Shown here: piece after piece, positions 12,382 through 23,725 of the stretch
How positions within the stretch are numbered: position 1 is the stretch's first letter
Layout of the letters: each line of letters begins with the position of its first letter
Assembly (NCBI GenBank): GCA_009192285.1
Contig: CM018603.1
Coordinates: 7,127,613-7,191,612 of the forward strand
DNA length: 64,000 nucleotides
Direction: 5' to 3'
Source of the DNA: Morchella semilibera
Taxonomy: Eukaryota; Ascomycota; Pezizomycetes; Pezizales; Morchellaceae
The notes under the pieces: model-generated
Told to the model about the DNA's origin: nothing
Seen by the model: only the letters and a program-made list of their open reading frames with translations
Databases searched by the model: none
Translations under genes and position numbers: made by a program

Positions 12382-13776
12382 TTAAAACCCATCTTCCCAC
12401 GCCACCTCCTCAAATCCATCGTCGCTATCACTACTATCACCTGCCTCCGTTGAACTTTGGTCGCTTGCCTCCATGTCACTACCTAATAAGCTCTCCGTCT
12501 CTATTTCAAGTGGAGTATTGTCGCCAGCCACCGTTCCACAATCACTCTGTCCGTCGAAATCGGACATTACACCAAAACTCGAAAAACCAGATGTGCTGAA
12601 TGATCCTATGCTTCCAGTTTCGGTCGCGCAATCGTCATAGTCATCTTCCTTTTCGCTTCCCTCTCGATCCCTCCCCACTCCTTTAGGTAAACCAGAAGAT
12701 GGCCCGCCTCTAACTTCCAGTTCTACCATTCTACCCTCAGCTCTAGTGCTAGTATTGAACGCGGAAGCAGTAATTCCTGAAGTATCCACCCCTCCCGCCC
12801 AAGCTGGACAAAATGCCCATTCCTCCTCTTCCAGAGACACTATCAATTGCCCATCACCGGCCCAGAATGGTTCGAAGCTAATGGGGACATTTAGTTGTGT
12901 TGAGCCCGCTTGATTCAGGTACGTTTCAATTTCCCATTTGAGCTGATGCACGTTTATTACACTAGTGGGAACATTGCAGTCGTACAAGCCTTGTATAGGA
13001 TCCATCGTGCTAGAAATCAAAGGTGTGTGAATTAGGGGTTTCGCAGTGCTCGCATTAGTGGATGTTTGCTTTGGACGATTATCTACATGGCGGGCGACAA
13101 TAAAACCTGTTTTGGGGTCAACCCAAGTGGCAGACCTATACCAGGCCGGAGCACCCAAAGCGGTGGTCAAACCATCGGAAGGTCCGGTTTGATTTTGTGA
13201 GAAAGGCCAGTAGGGGGTTTTTGAGAAAGTAGGATTTGAGTAAGAGCGGGGGTTGAATTTATCTTCGACAGCCTTTGAGATGTCATCAAACTCATCCATG
13301 TCACACTCTCCAAGCGTAAGATTGTTTTTCTGCTCTGTGATCGACTTTTCTTTGCCTTTGCTAGTAGTTGGAGGCGGGGAAGATGAAAGGCGGGGATCTG
13401 GGTAGACACCGGAGATATTGAACATTTCTGGTTCGCCGGCTTCCGTATCACCCTGCCTAAAGAAACTGGCTTCGCTGATATCTTCGTCCTCGTCTTTATA
13501 CTCGCCAATATCTCTTTCAACAGAGCAGCGGCGCTTCCTCCTCAGATTTAACCCCGTACTACGGAAGGTAGTAGAGGAACCAATTAACAACTCGGATTCA
13601 TCAAGCTGTGGCCCGATCTTCCTCGAATGCTCTAACATTGAAGATGACCTAGTCTTCCGTTTCTCGCCGACCTTCCCTACCTCCGGTGCGAGGAGCCCGT
13701 ACGGCGGCGGCCCATCTAGGGGACTGGTGGTCGGAAGCTCATACCCATATCTGGGCCCCGTTGGATCGCTATTCAT
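12382..13776 (-). CDS. C-terminal part of BTB-type protein (or separate gene)
   Basis: An open frame of 464 codons from ATG 13776 to stop 12382 (open upstream to about 13905). It is hydrophilic and ends in a Ser/Asp/Glu-rich tail. The segment EEEWAFCPAWAGGVDTSG, preceded by a short helical region around VHQLKWEIETYLNQAG, resembles from memory the C-terminal part of the fungal BTB-type proteins whose N-terminal part is encoded directly upstream. The end of the upstream frame and the start of this one overlap, and the upstream frame is one base away. I therefore read it as the C-terminal half of the upstream gene cut off by a single-base indel, not an independent gene. An independent start at 13776 (MNSDPTGPRYGY) cannot be excluded. 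Confidence 0.6.
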   Translation of the reverse strand: MNSDPTGPRYGYELPTTSPLDGPPPYGLLAPEVGKVGEKRKTRSSSMLEHSRKIGPQLDESELLIGSSTTFRSTGLNLRRKRRCSVERDIGEYKDEDEDISEASFFRQGDTEAGEPEMFNISGVYPDPRLSSSPPPTTSKGKEKSITEQKNNLTLGECDMDEFDDISKAVEDKFNPRSYSNPTFSKTPYWPFSQNQTGPSDGLTTALGAPAWYRSATWVDPKTGFIVARHVDNRPKQTSTNASTAKPLIHTPLISSTMDPIQGLYDCNVPTSVINVHQLKWEIETYLNQAGSTQLNVPISFEPFWAGDGQLIVSLEEEEWAFCPAWAGGVDTSGITASAFNTSTRAEGRMVELEVRGGPSSGLPKGVGRDREGSEKEDDYDDCATETGSIGSFSTSGFSSFGVMSDFDGQSDCGTVAGDNTPLEIETESLLGSDMEASDQSSTEAGDSSDSDDGFEEVAWEDGF

Positions 13777-15509
13777 GATAAAAAGAGTATGGGGGCTCTT
13801 TGATTGCCCCATCATTTTTCTTGGGACTGAAAATGGAAGGCTGAGAAGAGGAGGACTCTGCATTCTGTGAGTCTCTTGTTCCGAAATTCTGCCAGCGGCT
13901 TATAGGGTTGGCCGGTTCAGAGCTTGTTACTGTTGTTTCTGTACGCTCCACGGTTCCCTCTGCTTCTCGACCTAAAGAAAGCAGGCAGATTGCTGTTTCA
14001 ACTTCGGAGCTGGCGCCCCTGGAGTCCGTCCCTTGTGGTTCCTCCGCGGCCAGCCCTTCCCCTTTCGCTGTCTCCATCTGCAATATATCATTCCACTCAA
14101 CCAAGGCAATTATAATCTCAGGAGTTATTACTTGGTTCGGTGAAAACTTGTGCAGTTGCTTCCAGTACATTCTACTGAAGATCTGCTTGCGCCCTGGCAT
14201 CATATCAAACATGGCTTTTTCCCATGGATTCATCCAATTTGGATCGCCGGGATCTTCTGAAAATGCGAATAGAGCTGCGAGCCGATCTTTAAGCTCGGAA
14301 CTGATGGCTGAATCCACCCTCAATGCGGCCGCGCGAAGCCTTCGGCTACTCCCTGTGAGATGAACGACGATCTTTTGGTACTCTGGAATAATCTGAGCAT
14401 TATGTAACCACGCCGTGCTATCGATATAACTATACAACCTCTCTAGTCTCCCTTGTAGGGACGTTTTTGCTGCCATGATACTGCCGCTCCATTGTTCCGC
14501 TTCAGGGGGTATACGCTCGTCAATATTAAACACCCCCGCACACTCCATATTTCCACCCACCAATTGCTTCCCCACCAATATTGCAAACGCATCCCGAAAC
14601 AGGCCCGCATTCTTCATCTCTGCAGCAGTACGAAGTACGAACCCCGGATATCGCTCAATGAAGTTTTGATTTTGATAGAGCCACGAAAGAAGATAGTCCT
14701 GAACTGCTACTGTACATTCCATCTGCAGAGCAACCTTGTGAACTGTGTACCACGTGGGCGTGGTGGAAATCTGCGGATCGAGACCATGGATGATATGCAA
14801 CACCCTCTCAATGGCACCAATGTGCCGTGTTAATGAATATGCCGGCCTTTTCTCCTTGACCTTCGGCGTTTCAACCTTTTCTTCATGCTGCGTCGTTTTC
14901 CCCTTTGGTCTTCCCGAGGAGGCACTCACGAAATGCATCAAGATCGTTCTCCATCTTGTTCTTGATATGGGGTGGTAATTCGTCGGGCGCGCCCGGTTCG
15001 TTTAGTTTCTTGTCAGGCTGTGGGGATCGCGGGGGAGACTGGTCTTCCTCGATGTAATTTCCAGTGATATTGCTATGCCAGTCCAGAACTTCATCTGGAC
15101 ACCAAAGGCGCTCCACTGTTTCCACTGCTTCTTCACCTTCAATAGGTGGGGATAGGTCCACAACAAACTTAATCCCCATAGGTAAGCCAAGCTTGAGGAG
15201 GTTTTTTCGGCGCTGAATTCGAAATTGGTAGGTTGGACCGAGATATCTTTCGAATACCGTTGAACCTGTCGCAAGAAGCTTCTGGGAGCTGCATCGGAGT
15301 GGAGGAGCGTTTGCACTTGAGTTCACATAAATCAGGGTATCGTTTTCAGGGACAACGATGTTAAGGAGGGGTAATCTAAGCCCTGCGGACTGTCGGGGGA
15401 TAGTAGGCCGGTGTGCTTTACCCTTTGTGATGTTGAGGGGTCTGATCAAGCGTGGCAAAGGCGAGGGGGAAGGTCCGGGGATGTCGCTAGTGGGAGTATT
15501 TAAGGCCAT
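13769..15509 (-). CDS. Fungal BTB/POZ-type protein, N-terminal part, two exons
   Basis: Exon 1 (14930-15509, ATG at 15509) has a BTB-like fold region: LPLLNIVVPENDTLIYVN, LRCSSQKLLATGSTVFERYL and GIKFVVDLSPPIEGEEAV. Exon 2 (13769-14880) continues with RPAYSLTRHIGAIERVLHII and AVQDYLLSWLYQ, then FRDAFAILVGKQL. These blocks match a widespread Pezizomycotina family annotated as BTB domain proteins; BTB folds mediate protein-protein contacts, often in Cul3 ligases or transcription regulators. The intron (14881-14929, 49 bp) starts with a perfect GTGAGT and restores frame but has a weak branch site. Read alone it gives 563 aa ending at a TAG at 13769. The family usually continues into an acidic C-terminal region, which here lies in the next frame (12382-13776). 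Confidence 0.65.
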
Positions 15510-18500
15510 TTTCAGTCAGTCTGAGTGTAGAGGAATTCTTAATTATTTCAGCTTTGGCTTAGACACGGTGGTGTTGATCATTGAACTGGAGTAAGCTTAA
15601 TGGGACATCGGGGTGGGGCTGAAACAACTTGATGGTAAGTCAAGTAAGGTAAGGGTAGAATTTGTAGGTGGGAAAATGGGGGGGGAGGGGGGGGGTGGGG
15701 TGGGGGGGGAGCCTTTATACATGATATGGGGTTGAGAAGAGGGCACAGGATACGTTCGGGCGGAGAGGGAGATAGAGCTGAAAACTGTTACACTAGGTCC
15801 GTACATTCATGTAGGGCTTTGAACACGCAGATGCGATAGCTGTAGTGGTGGGTGGGTGGGGGGGGAGTCATCTATCACATACCAATCCTGTGCAGGCCTG
15901 ACTTTCTCTATGGGTGGTTGTGGTGGTGGATGCCTTGCTGCGTATGCGGTTCATACTCTAGAGGCACACTTGTTCTGGTTGGACGATACTGGTGCCATGT
16001 TTACCTACATACATACATAGCATGATTGAGGAAGTAACCTCTCCCAGTGCTACGAGGTTGTGAAAAGGACGCCTGAGATTAGTACATATCTGTATCTGTA
16101 AGTACAATAAATACACTGAAAGCAAATCGTGAAAGTACATGTAATTGTAGGGAAAGCTTAGGTACTTTGTTTGACTGATAGATGTTACAGTCACGTCCTG
16201 GCGGTATATTACATGTAGGTGCAGTCACGTCCTAGCGATAGCTGCAGTCACGTCCTAGCAATAGCTACATTCATCTACATCAAACATGTTAAAGAGGCTC
16301 CGCCCGGGAGAAACTGGCTGACAGGCTTGGACCCCGGCCTTTTGTCTTTCTACGTAGTGCCAGTACTGCTAGTTAGAGTAAGCACATGTAGCTGTCTGTG
16401 GTGCTGGGGTTTGCGCACTATCCTTTGTGAGTGACTTGCATATATCTTTAATAGTAGTCACTTTATGAGGTATATACATCTTATATACATATGTATCTGG
16501 TGAATCATCTTGGCAGAATCTCTGAGCACCAACATAACCATGTAGTCAATTGTACGCGCCGAGAGACTCATGCCTTCTATTCTATTTTGGAATCTACTCT
16601 GGTATTAATTTGGGTATAAAAATCTAACCCTACTCCCTAGTGTATACGATAGATAATTCCCAATCCTGTCCCAATCCTGTTTTGGAAACACAGCTTCTAA
16701 TTGGTTTTTTCAGACGCATTGGGCGCTCCCATGATCTGGTTGCACCCAATGTCCACCAGTGGAAAGCATAAATGCAACATTTAATAATCCCTGCTTCTTG
16801 AAGTTTTTGAGGGTGTATTTGTTAATCTTTCTATTGGCGCTTGCCAGGCCAAACAAAATACAGATCGTAAAAAAACTACACTATGTAGACGCGGGATATC
16901 TGGCGCGGAGGCTTGTTCGAAATTAGGCCAACCATCACATGTGGTCAAAATTACTAGTTACGGATCCTTTTGCTGGGTGGGCAAGCAGCATTTCTCGAAA
17001 TTGGTTATGACATCTCGGGGTTTCCAGGGTGCTATCGAAGTAAAACTGGGGGCCTGATTTTCTACTAATTCTTAGCACTTGCTAAAAACCAAGGCGCTAT
17101 ACCTACTACAGAAGCAACTAATACCCACATCTTATCTGATTGGACTTATCACATCAACCTCAAACCTCGTGGCCTTCACGACACACAGAGGGGTCAAATG
17201 AAGGTCCTACCCAATATCGCTACTATTAATCTCATGTCCCTAACTCCAATGGAGAAGCCGCTTCTAAGGGGGTATGCTATTTGAGTTAGAACTACGTCGC
17301 CATCCAACTAATAAGCTCCAATATGTCAACTAGCTTTAGTTCGAAGCTCTTGGTCTAGCAAGAACTCTCAGTATTTAAAAATCAGCCTCCTAGCACCTCA
17401 TATTACCACAGAAAAGGCCGAAGTGGGATGCAATCGGTATACTGACGACTAAGATCGATGCACATGAGCACTCCTTAATAGGCCTGCTTAGAAGAAAATA
17501 TTCTCATGCCCACCTACGCATCCATTCCTCTACTCGAGTTCTACCTGGCTTCAGTCTGTGGGAGCTTGGCTTAGGTAATCTGTCAACAGTGGTAGCGCAT
17601 AATGGAAGAGAGAGGGGGGGGGGGGGGAGCTCGTGGGAATTCGCACCCGATGAGTCAATTTCCCCTCACCCTGGCAATGTGTACATGTATTTCTAGAGGC
17701 GCACTACTATTTGAAATACACCCCCCATGCATGGCACCTTTGGCAAATCATCAAGTTAGATAATATAAAAAGAACCATGGTTAAACCCCAAAACTTATTC
17801 GACTTGATACCGGTATCAGATCTAGCTATTATCTCCTTAGGTTCTAAACAAGGCCTGTTTAACCGATGCTACGCACCAAAGTCTCCCGGAAGGATGGGTA
17901 GTGATGCTTGTGTAGCACTCTATCATTTTAAACCAGACTTCTAGGAGGCTCTATTTACAAAAGGAAAGACCCGTTAGTTTAGGCTCTTAGCAACACCTTC
18001 ACAGAAAGAATGCATTAAAGATATTTCCGTTCTCCAAACGGGGGCACTTACTACAAATAAAATTATTAAGGCGGAACGGATGTCTCAGACTGCAGACGCA
18101 GCGCCACGATATATTCGCAATTTCGTGCATATGCCCAAACATCCGTGCGACTTTAACTCTTCCATATCTCTGCCGGTCAGCGAGGTTGATCAAGGGGACT
18201 AATTGGATGTTTAAGTCTCTTGCTAGTAGTTTATTCTTATGGGGGGGGGGGGGGGGTTGGTGGAAGAAGAGGCCAGCATGCCGTAAAACAATGCCCATTT
18301 TCCTCGGAGAGTGGCTGCGAAGCCTCCCAACCACCACCGATCCACTACTAGGAAAATCAAAGGATTGGCAGTTGATGCAGATGCAGTATAGATACCGCCG
18401 ATTGTATCCCATTTAGAGCCAAGACTCCTCCCACCACCTAAACCATTGGGGATTCCCAGGTATATGTCGAGGTGGTAGAAGACAAACCATGTCTCTCCTA

Positions 18501-19090
18501 GTTAGAAGGCCGATTCATAACGGCTTAGAGCCTAGAATACATTACATCGAGACTATGAAGTGTGTGCAGAATATTTTGGACATAGAATCCTCCAATCTTG
18601 ACGTTATAAGCATAACCCCAGGACGCCATCTGAAATCTCAGATGAAAGCTGTGGAGGAGGCGGCATTCTTGCCATGATTGGCCCGAGCACACCGACAGAT
18701 ATAGTCGGAGGTTGTGCCCTAGGTAAGAAATATCGGACGAGGCTCACAATATTCTACCAGACTCGGGGTTATTATTAGAGTGGTAAGTAGACGGAACGCC
18801 GTGGACTTCTAACATCAGTACTTGACTATTAACTCAATGGACGGATCACCCCACAAGCCTTGAACTACGAACCTTGATTGTTGGATCGAACAAATCACCG
18901 TTAGGCCCTCCGGGGCCCACAGATTAATCCTAGCCCAAATGAGATCACAGGTCTGTGATTCTGTTAGCCAAGCCCACAGGAGGCGATCATATAGATCTAG
19001 AGAAGTTGTCCGGGAAAATTCTACGTCAGTGACCGGGTAGAGGAGGATGAGTCGCTGGTTTTGGAAGTTTTCTTTCGAGATAAAAAGAAT
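15510..19090. other. Gene-poor stretch with repeats
   Basis: No supported gene. Contains G-runs near 15680-15712 and at 17614-17627 and 18241-18256, short 23-bp tandem repeats near 16190-16265, and TACATGTA palindromes near 16137, 16210 and 17682. Confidence 0.5.
16189..16266. repeat. About three 23-bp tandem repeats
   Basis: Units of the form GCAGTCACGTCCTAGCGATA recur at about 16220 and 16243 with one change, and a more diverged unit (ACAGTCACGTCCTGGCGGTA) sits at 16190. Each unit carries the CACGTCC core. No coding frame follows the period. Confidence 0.6.
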
Positions 19091-19255
19091 GGATGACTTC
19101 CCGTGGAAATTTAGATTCCAGAATCTGAATCTGAACAGGGGGAGGGGTCGGTTCAGATTTCTAAGCTTCAGGAACCTGGAAAGCAGTAATATGGTTGGTT
19201 GTTCGTGAGCCTTGCCAGAAAATCTAGGTTCTAAATTTTCTACAGGAAGTCATCC
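19091..19255. mobile_element. 165-bp foldback element (MITE-like)
   Basis: The left end GGATGACTTCCCGTGGAAAT pairs with the right end, whose reverse complement reads GGATGACTTCCTGTAGAAAA; the arms are about 28 bp with a few mismatches. A second, inner inverted repeat (CCAGAATCTGAATCTGAAC against GGTTCAGATTTC) lies between the arms. There is no coding capacity. Target duplication is not clear (AAT on both sides is possible). Size and structure fit a non-autonomous DNA transposon. Confidence 0.55.
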
Positions 19256-20569
19256 AATTATGCTCATAGATAAACCACATAAGACTAGCAGAAGCGAGTT
19301 TGTAGGGGATTGGGTGTCCTCACAAAATTGCTCTATATAACCCACACCGTTAAAAAAGAAAAAAAAAAAAAAAAAAAAAAAAAAGCACACAGATTTGTGT
19401 TATCTGATTAACCAACAGAAATAGCATCTAAAGACCTTACATTCATTTGTATTGTATTAATTAAATTTGCTTGGGTGGTCTTGAAAGCTGTGCCAAGACC
19501 CCAGATCCGCACAGGGCCAATGATAGTATATAATTTGGTTCTTATAGCCTCGTGAAAAGAATTGAGAGCTATCTATTTTGGCTAGGTTCTAGCGCGGTGG
19601 GGGTATATGAGTCATTTAAAGGATTTATTTTATATGGCTCTATAAATTGTTTTCATTTAGGGACGTCAAACTAAAATTTTCCTCACCTAAAGGCCTACGA
19701 GGATTTGATTTCTCGCATTACGCTTCATCTTGATTGGTCCAGCCTACACTTCCCCAATCCCATACACCCTACATTTATTGCAGTTAGATGCATAGTGACG
19801 CCCCAATGATTCCCTCTTTCGAGCCCCCGTGCTAGTAGCTAGCGCACTCCCGTCTCCATTAATCCGTGTAATCGATATCAGACCCTTTGGCGTTTTCGAA
19901 CAGGAAACCTGATGCCGTTGTTAATGGATCTGGGTAGCATTCAACCTGGTACCTGCGACGCTGTACGGGTCGGGGGTGGAAGAAAGAAAGAGAGAACAGC
20001 AATATACGTCGTGGTAAGAAAAATATGCCTGTGGGGATAACCAGACCCGCCAACTCTGTGGAAGGAGGCTGGACGGATGACAGCATGAGTTTCGCCCAAG
20101 AGCTGCCATTATGTTGATACCACCACCAAATCTAGAATATGCCCATTGCTCGAGACAACCAGCGAGCAAGTTAGCAATTGGCTAACATCCTGGGACATCA
20201 ACTACACTTCATTGAAGACGCTAAGGTGGATGTAACATACATGTAGTTACATCAGAGCCTATCATCAGGTTTTGAGACATATGCACAAACATCTTAGGAT
20301 ATTGCGGCAGTAAGAAATATTCCAATGGTGGATATTGTTTAAGCTTGTTGACTTTGTCTAGGATCGAACGTTTGGGATGAGGCTGAAAGTCAAGACGCGA
20401 CTCTTTACACTCATCTACATGCAGTGCCTTGGGGAATAAATATAGTCCCGTCCCCATGGCCCAGCCCATACGGTGATGTTAGTGGTGTTGGTGGTTGTAT
20501 AACTTATAATTAAGTTCATCACAGTAGGGTCTGAGCAATAACTTTTCGGAAACAAACCGGGTTCTAAAT

Positions 20570-20668
20570 AACCCCGCCGGACTTTTTTTGGTAGAGAATC
20601 CGGAGTTTTTGGCATAGCAACCGGGGATTTTGGAGGGCAACCGGACTTTTGGCATAGCAACCGGGCCA
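20570..20668 (-). repeat. Imperfect 20-23 bp tandem repeat
   Basis: On the minus strand, four or five units begin with CCGG and include CCGGTTGCTATGCCAAAA (twice), CCGGTTGCCCTCCAAAATCC and CCGGATTCTCTACCAAAA. The period is about 20-23 bp, not a multiple of three throughout, so it is probably non-coding. Confidence 0.55.
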
Positions 20669-20870
20669 GACCCTTCCGGTATTGGACTAGAATAAATACA
20701 TAACAAAAATAAAGGGCAAAACGGTCTCACACTTCGCTGCGAACGAGGGTTTAGGGCACACAAACCCCGCATGGTTTTTAAGAGACAACATCCTGTTACA
20801 AAAAAATTTCTACACCTAACATCATGCCTCAATTGGCTCGCCATTTCGGTCTCTATCACCATTTTTTGCC

Positions 20871-20948
20871 GCGAGAATAAGTTTCTGCCACCACTTCTGT
20901 GTTGCAACAGCGCCTTCTCGCACAAACCTGGTGGAAACTTATTCTCGC
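20871..20948. repeat. Inverted repeat / hairpin
   Basis: GCGAGAATAAGTTTCTGCCA at 20871 pairs with TGGTGGAAACTTATTCTCGC ending at 20948, apart from a 3-base insertion in the left arm; the loop is about 36 bases. Could be a small foldback element or a structured RNA; no flanking gene points to a role. Confidence 0.55.
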
Positions 20949-21140
20949 CGAAAGTATAAGTGGTAGGCCGATCCCCTTCCTTATCCCCACCTGCCCTGTT
21001 CACGCGGTAGGATGATGAAGACATAATACAATCTATGCTTCTGAGTTTCCCGATGAAGTCTAAATTCTTATGCGTTATGGTTCCTGAACTACCGCTTTCT
21101 TATGTCCTCATCGGTGCCCTCCAAACACCAATGACACACT

Positions 21141-22830
21141 CCCAGCGGGAGAACCAAAGTTAACAAACTGGTCCTTCAGGTTCCCACCACTTCCCCGTCA
21201 GCAGCTTTACCGGAGCCCTATCTTCCCATCAGATGAATTGTGAGTACACACAAGCTTTCACACCCCCGGTTTTACCTCCATAACTCTTGTTCACATTTGT
21301 GTGATGAACATAACTTATCTACATTGTCTGAATCTCTTTGAAGATAAAACCACTCGCCGTTCTGACTCCGAGTTATGCCCCATACTTCTTTCTAGCGTTT
21401 TAATCACGTCATAAATCTTTACTGACTCATACAATCCCTTTGCCCAGTGAAGATGAACACATCGGACCCATCGTCGGTACTTCATGTCTTGGTCGGTGTA
21501 CCAAGTCTGAATCGTACTGGGGTGTCGTCCGAACACCATCTCCCCTCCTCCTATCCCTTCCCAATGTCCCCTGTTGGCTTGTCCCACAAAAAAACCTCTC
21601 CATATCTGCCCCTACTGTTGTCATAAGACTTTAGGGTTCCTGGAAGAGAGGAAGATTACCCTCCATATGCATGACCCACAAGTCAATCATTCGTAAATCG
21701 TGGTGTCTGGGTATGGGGCATGGTGTACTTGTTGAGAAAACTGTCCCGTTTCTCTGTAGCGGAAGGCAGTGGTTGTATGGGTACTACATTCTTTACTCTG
21801 CGAGGGTTTTTTTTCCTGTCGTTGATTGGAACTGGACCCTGGCTCCTGGCCGATTGGTATGTTCTTTCCTTTCCCTCCCCCACGCACCTATCCCTTCCCC
21901 TGCGTAAAATGATGATCTTTTCTTCTTCACTTTCAGACCCTTTTATGGTGAACAAACGACATATCAAGCTCAACAGTCTGACATTACGCCTCAATGCCCA
22001 AATTCTCTTTTCATTTCACCCAGTACCTCCGAAGCGTATGAAGCTAACGTTTCAACCAGTTTCCAAACATGGGGCATCACCAAAGCCAGGGCTGCCTCCC
22101 GGGTAGCAGCCCCTTCTCCCCAACAGGTAAGCCCAGTATACTTTCTCTTTTTTTCGCACCTCTTCCACCCCCCCCCCCCTACGTTGTCGAAATGATGAAC
22201 GTTTAATAGCATGTATTACCTTAGAGGATGACAATGTACAAAATGTTATCCTCATTGATGTGAAATATGAATTCCTCGAACTGATCTTCAAAACATACCC
22301 ATACCTTCCTCAATTCGAGTTTCCGGTTGTGTGGGACGAAAGCTAATTCGTCAGGGTTACATATAGGTTTCTGTCCTCTGGGGTACGGTATTGATAGGAC
22401 CAATGGGCCATTTCCTATCGAGACCATAGAAAAAATAAAAATAAAAAAATAAAAATAAAAAATAAAAAGATCTCAATATACACGATCCTAAGATGTGATG
22501 TGATGTGAATACCGAACAAAGCTGATGCACATGAATTGTCTCTCAGTCGAGGGGGGGGGGGGCCACTTCACTAGTAGTCCTCCAGGCCCGTTAGCCGTTC
22601 CTGACGAGACCCACTATCATTTCCATAAAATATGCCAATAACGCATTCTCCATGATCCGGCTCTGTCAGTCCAGGATTTTCCCCCAGGGCCCAACGGTGA
22701 CCAGTGGACCCTGCCGGGAAATCATAGATCCGAACTAGCAATCTTGAATGAAGCGCTGCACTCAGCCTATCATCAACTGTCCCTAAACCAAACCAAATCT
22801 CCCGGGTTAGTCCAGGCACAAATTCCACAT
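21141..22830. other. Ambiguous region, possibly one or more spliced genes
   Basis: Both strands contain coding-looking frames with no recognisable domain. On the plus strand there are good splice signals: GTGAGT at 21239, GTATGT at 21853, an acceptor CACTTTCAG ending at 21935 and GTAAGC at 22128, with a terminal piece ending in the frame QFEFPVVWDES and stop at about 22347. On the minus strand, 22571-22828 (start GTG, EIWFGLGTVDDRLS), 22221-22427 (MVSIGNGPLVLSIPYPRG) and 21315-21587 (IQTWYTDQDMKYRRWVRC) also look coding. I could not join either set into a phase-consistent model. C and G runs (22168-22179, 22551-22562) may hide indels. Confidence 0.3.
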
Positions 22831-23290
22831 GTACCTACACATGGTACCCTTTGAGGGAATCGCGCGCCGACGCACCCGACACCCGGGAATTCTCTGCATT
22901 GAACTCTGTGTGGGTTAGGGTTGTTTGATAGGACCACACCCACTCCAACTCACGATAGGATAAGGATTAAGATCTAGGGGAAAACGGGTATGAGACATAC
23001 AACACACACGACACACACTCACTCTCACTCACACACACACTTCACTACTCCAAGACATCATCAATATCAAAGACATCATCGCAAACACCACCTGCCCAAG
23101 AAGCGTCAAACCACAATCTATCCGTTGCCAGAAGCTTCCCTAAGATCCCGGGACAAGAATCCCGGCTTATCCACCTACATATAGGTACATATACATATAA
23201 CGTCTTATCAACTTTTCCCCCGCGCTCAGTCTATCTGCACTGTGCCGTTACACCAGAACACACTACACGGCGACAGTGACATCAACCACC
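22831..23290. other. 5' flank of the CFEM-like gene
   Basis: No gene. Contains an ACAC/CTCACTC-rich low-complexity patch at 22996-23043 upstream of the CFEM-like gene; a pyrimidine-rich leader is common before fungal starts. Confidence 0.4.
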
Positions 23291-23725
23291 ATGAACCTCC
23301 ACATACCACCAATACCACCACTACTACCACTCCTCCTCCTCCTATCCCTCCTACTCACGCTCCTCTCCCCCGCCGCCGCCTCAGAAACCATCGACCCATC
23401 CACAACCCCGGGCTTCGCCTCCCTCGACACTTGTGTCCAGCTCTGCTTCACCGGCATGCACTCACAGCAGAGCTTCGGCGCGCGCCTGGGCTGCGCGAGC
23501 AAGGCGTGCGTGTGCGATGGGGGCGTCGCGGCCGCCGTCAAGGAGTACATGGAGACGTGTGAGGTTGTGAGCTGCGCAAAGCCGCGGCGGCTCGAGTGGT
23601 GGAAGAGGGACGCGTGGAAGAGGGTGTTTGAGAGGTACTGCGAGGGGTGTGGGGGGAGGAAATGGACGGGGCTGGAGGAGAGGGGGAGGTGTGGTAGTGG
23701 GTGGTTGTTTGTAAGGCAGAAATAA
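23291..23725 (+). CDS. CFEM-like secreted cysteine-rich protein
   Basis: Single-exon frame of 144 aa from ATG 23291 (context ACCACCATGA); a GTG 15 bases upstream is not a credible fungal start. A leucine-rich signal peptide (residues 1-30) is followed by ten Cys: C48, C52, C68, C73, C75, C90, C95, C117, C120, C134. The order CxxxC, then GC, CxC and CxxxxC (DTCVQLC, RLGCASKACVCDGG, ETCEVVSC) matches the CFEM signature of fungal extracellular proteins. The Asp usually found just before CxC is absent (KAC), so haem binding as in Csa2/Rbt5 is not assured. There is no C-terminal GPI signal, so the protein is probably secreted free. GC content of the gene is markedly higher than its surroundings. 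Confidence 0.65.
   Translation: MNLHIPPIPPLLPLLLLLSLLLTLLSPAAASETIDPSTTPGFASLDTCVQLCFTGMHSQQSFGARLGCASKACVCDGGVAAAVKEYMETCEVVSCAKPRRLEWWKRDAWKRVFERYCEGCGGRKWTGLEERGRCGSGWLFVRQK

Larger units (their letters stand above)
19256..21140. other. Intergenic stretch with short repeats
   Basis: No supported gene. Holds a 26-base A-run (19359-19384), one TACATGTA near 20238, an imperfect tandem repeat at 20570-20680 and a hairpin at 20871-20948. Frames of up to 181 codons here cross these repeats and look non-coding. Confidence 0.5.

Noticed and set aside
20479-21024. Minus-strand frame of 181 codons
   Set aside because: It runs through a tandem repeat and a hairpin and shows no family feature; length alone is not evidence.
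22996-23043. CACACA/CTCACTC repeat as a possible CRISPR or regulatory array
   Set aside because: Simple low-complexity sequence with no spacers; CRISPR is not expected in a fungus.
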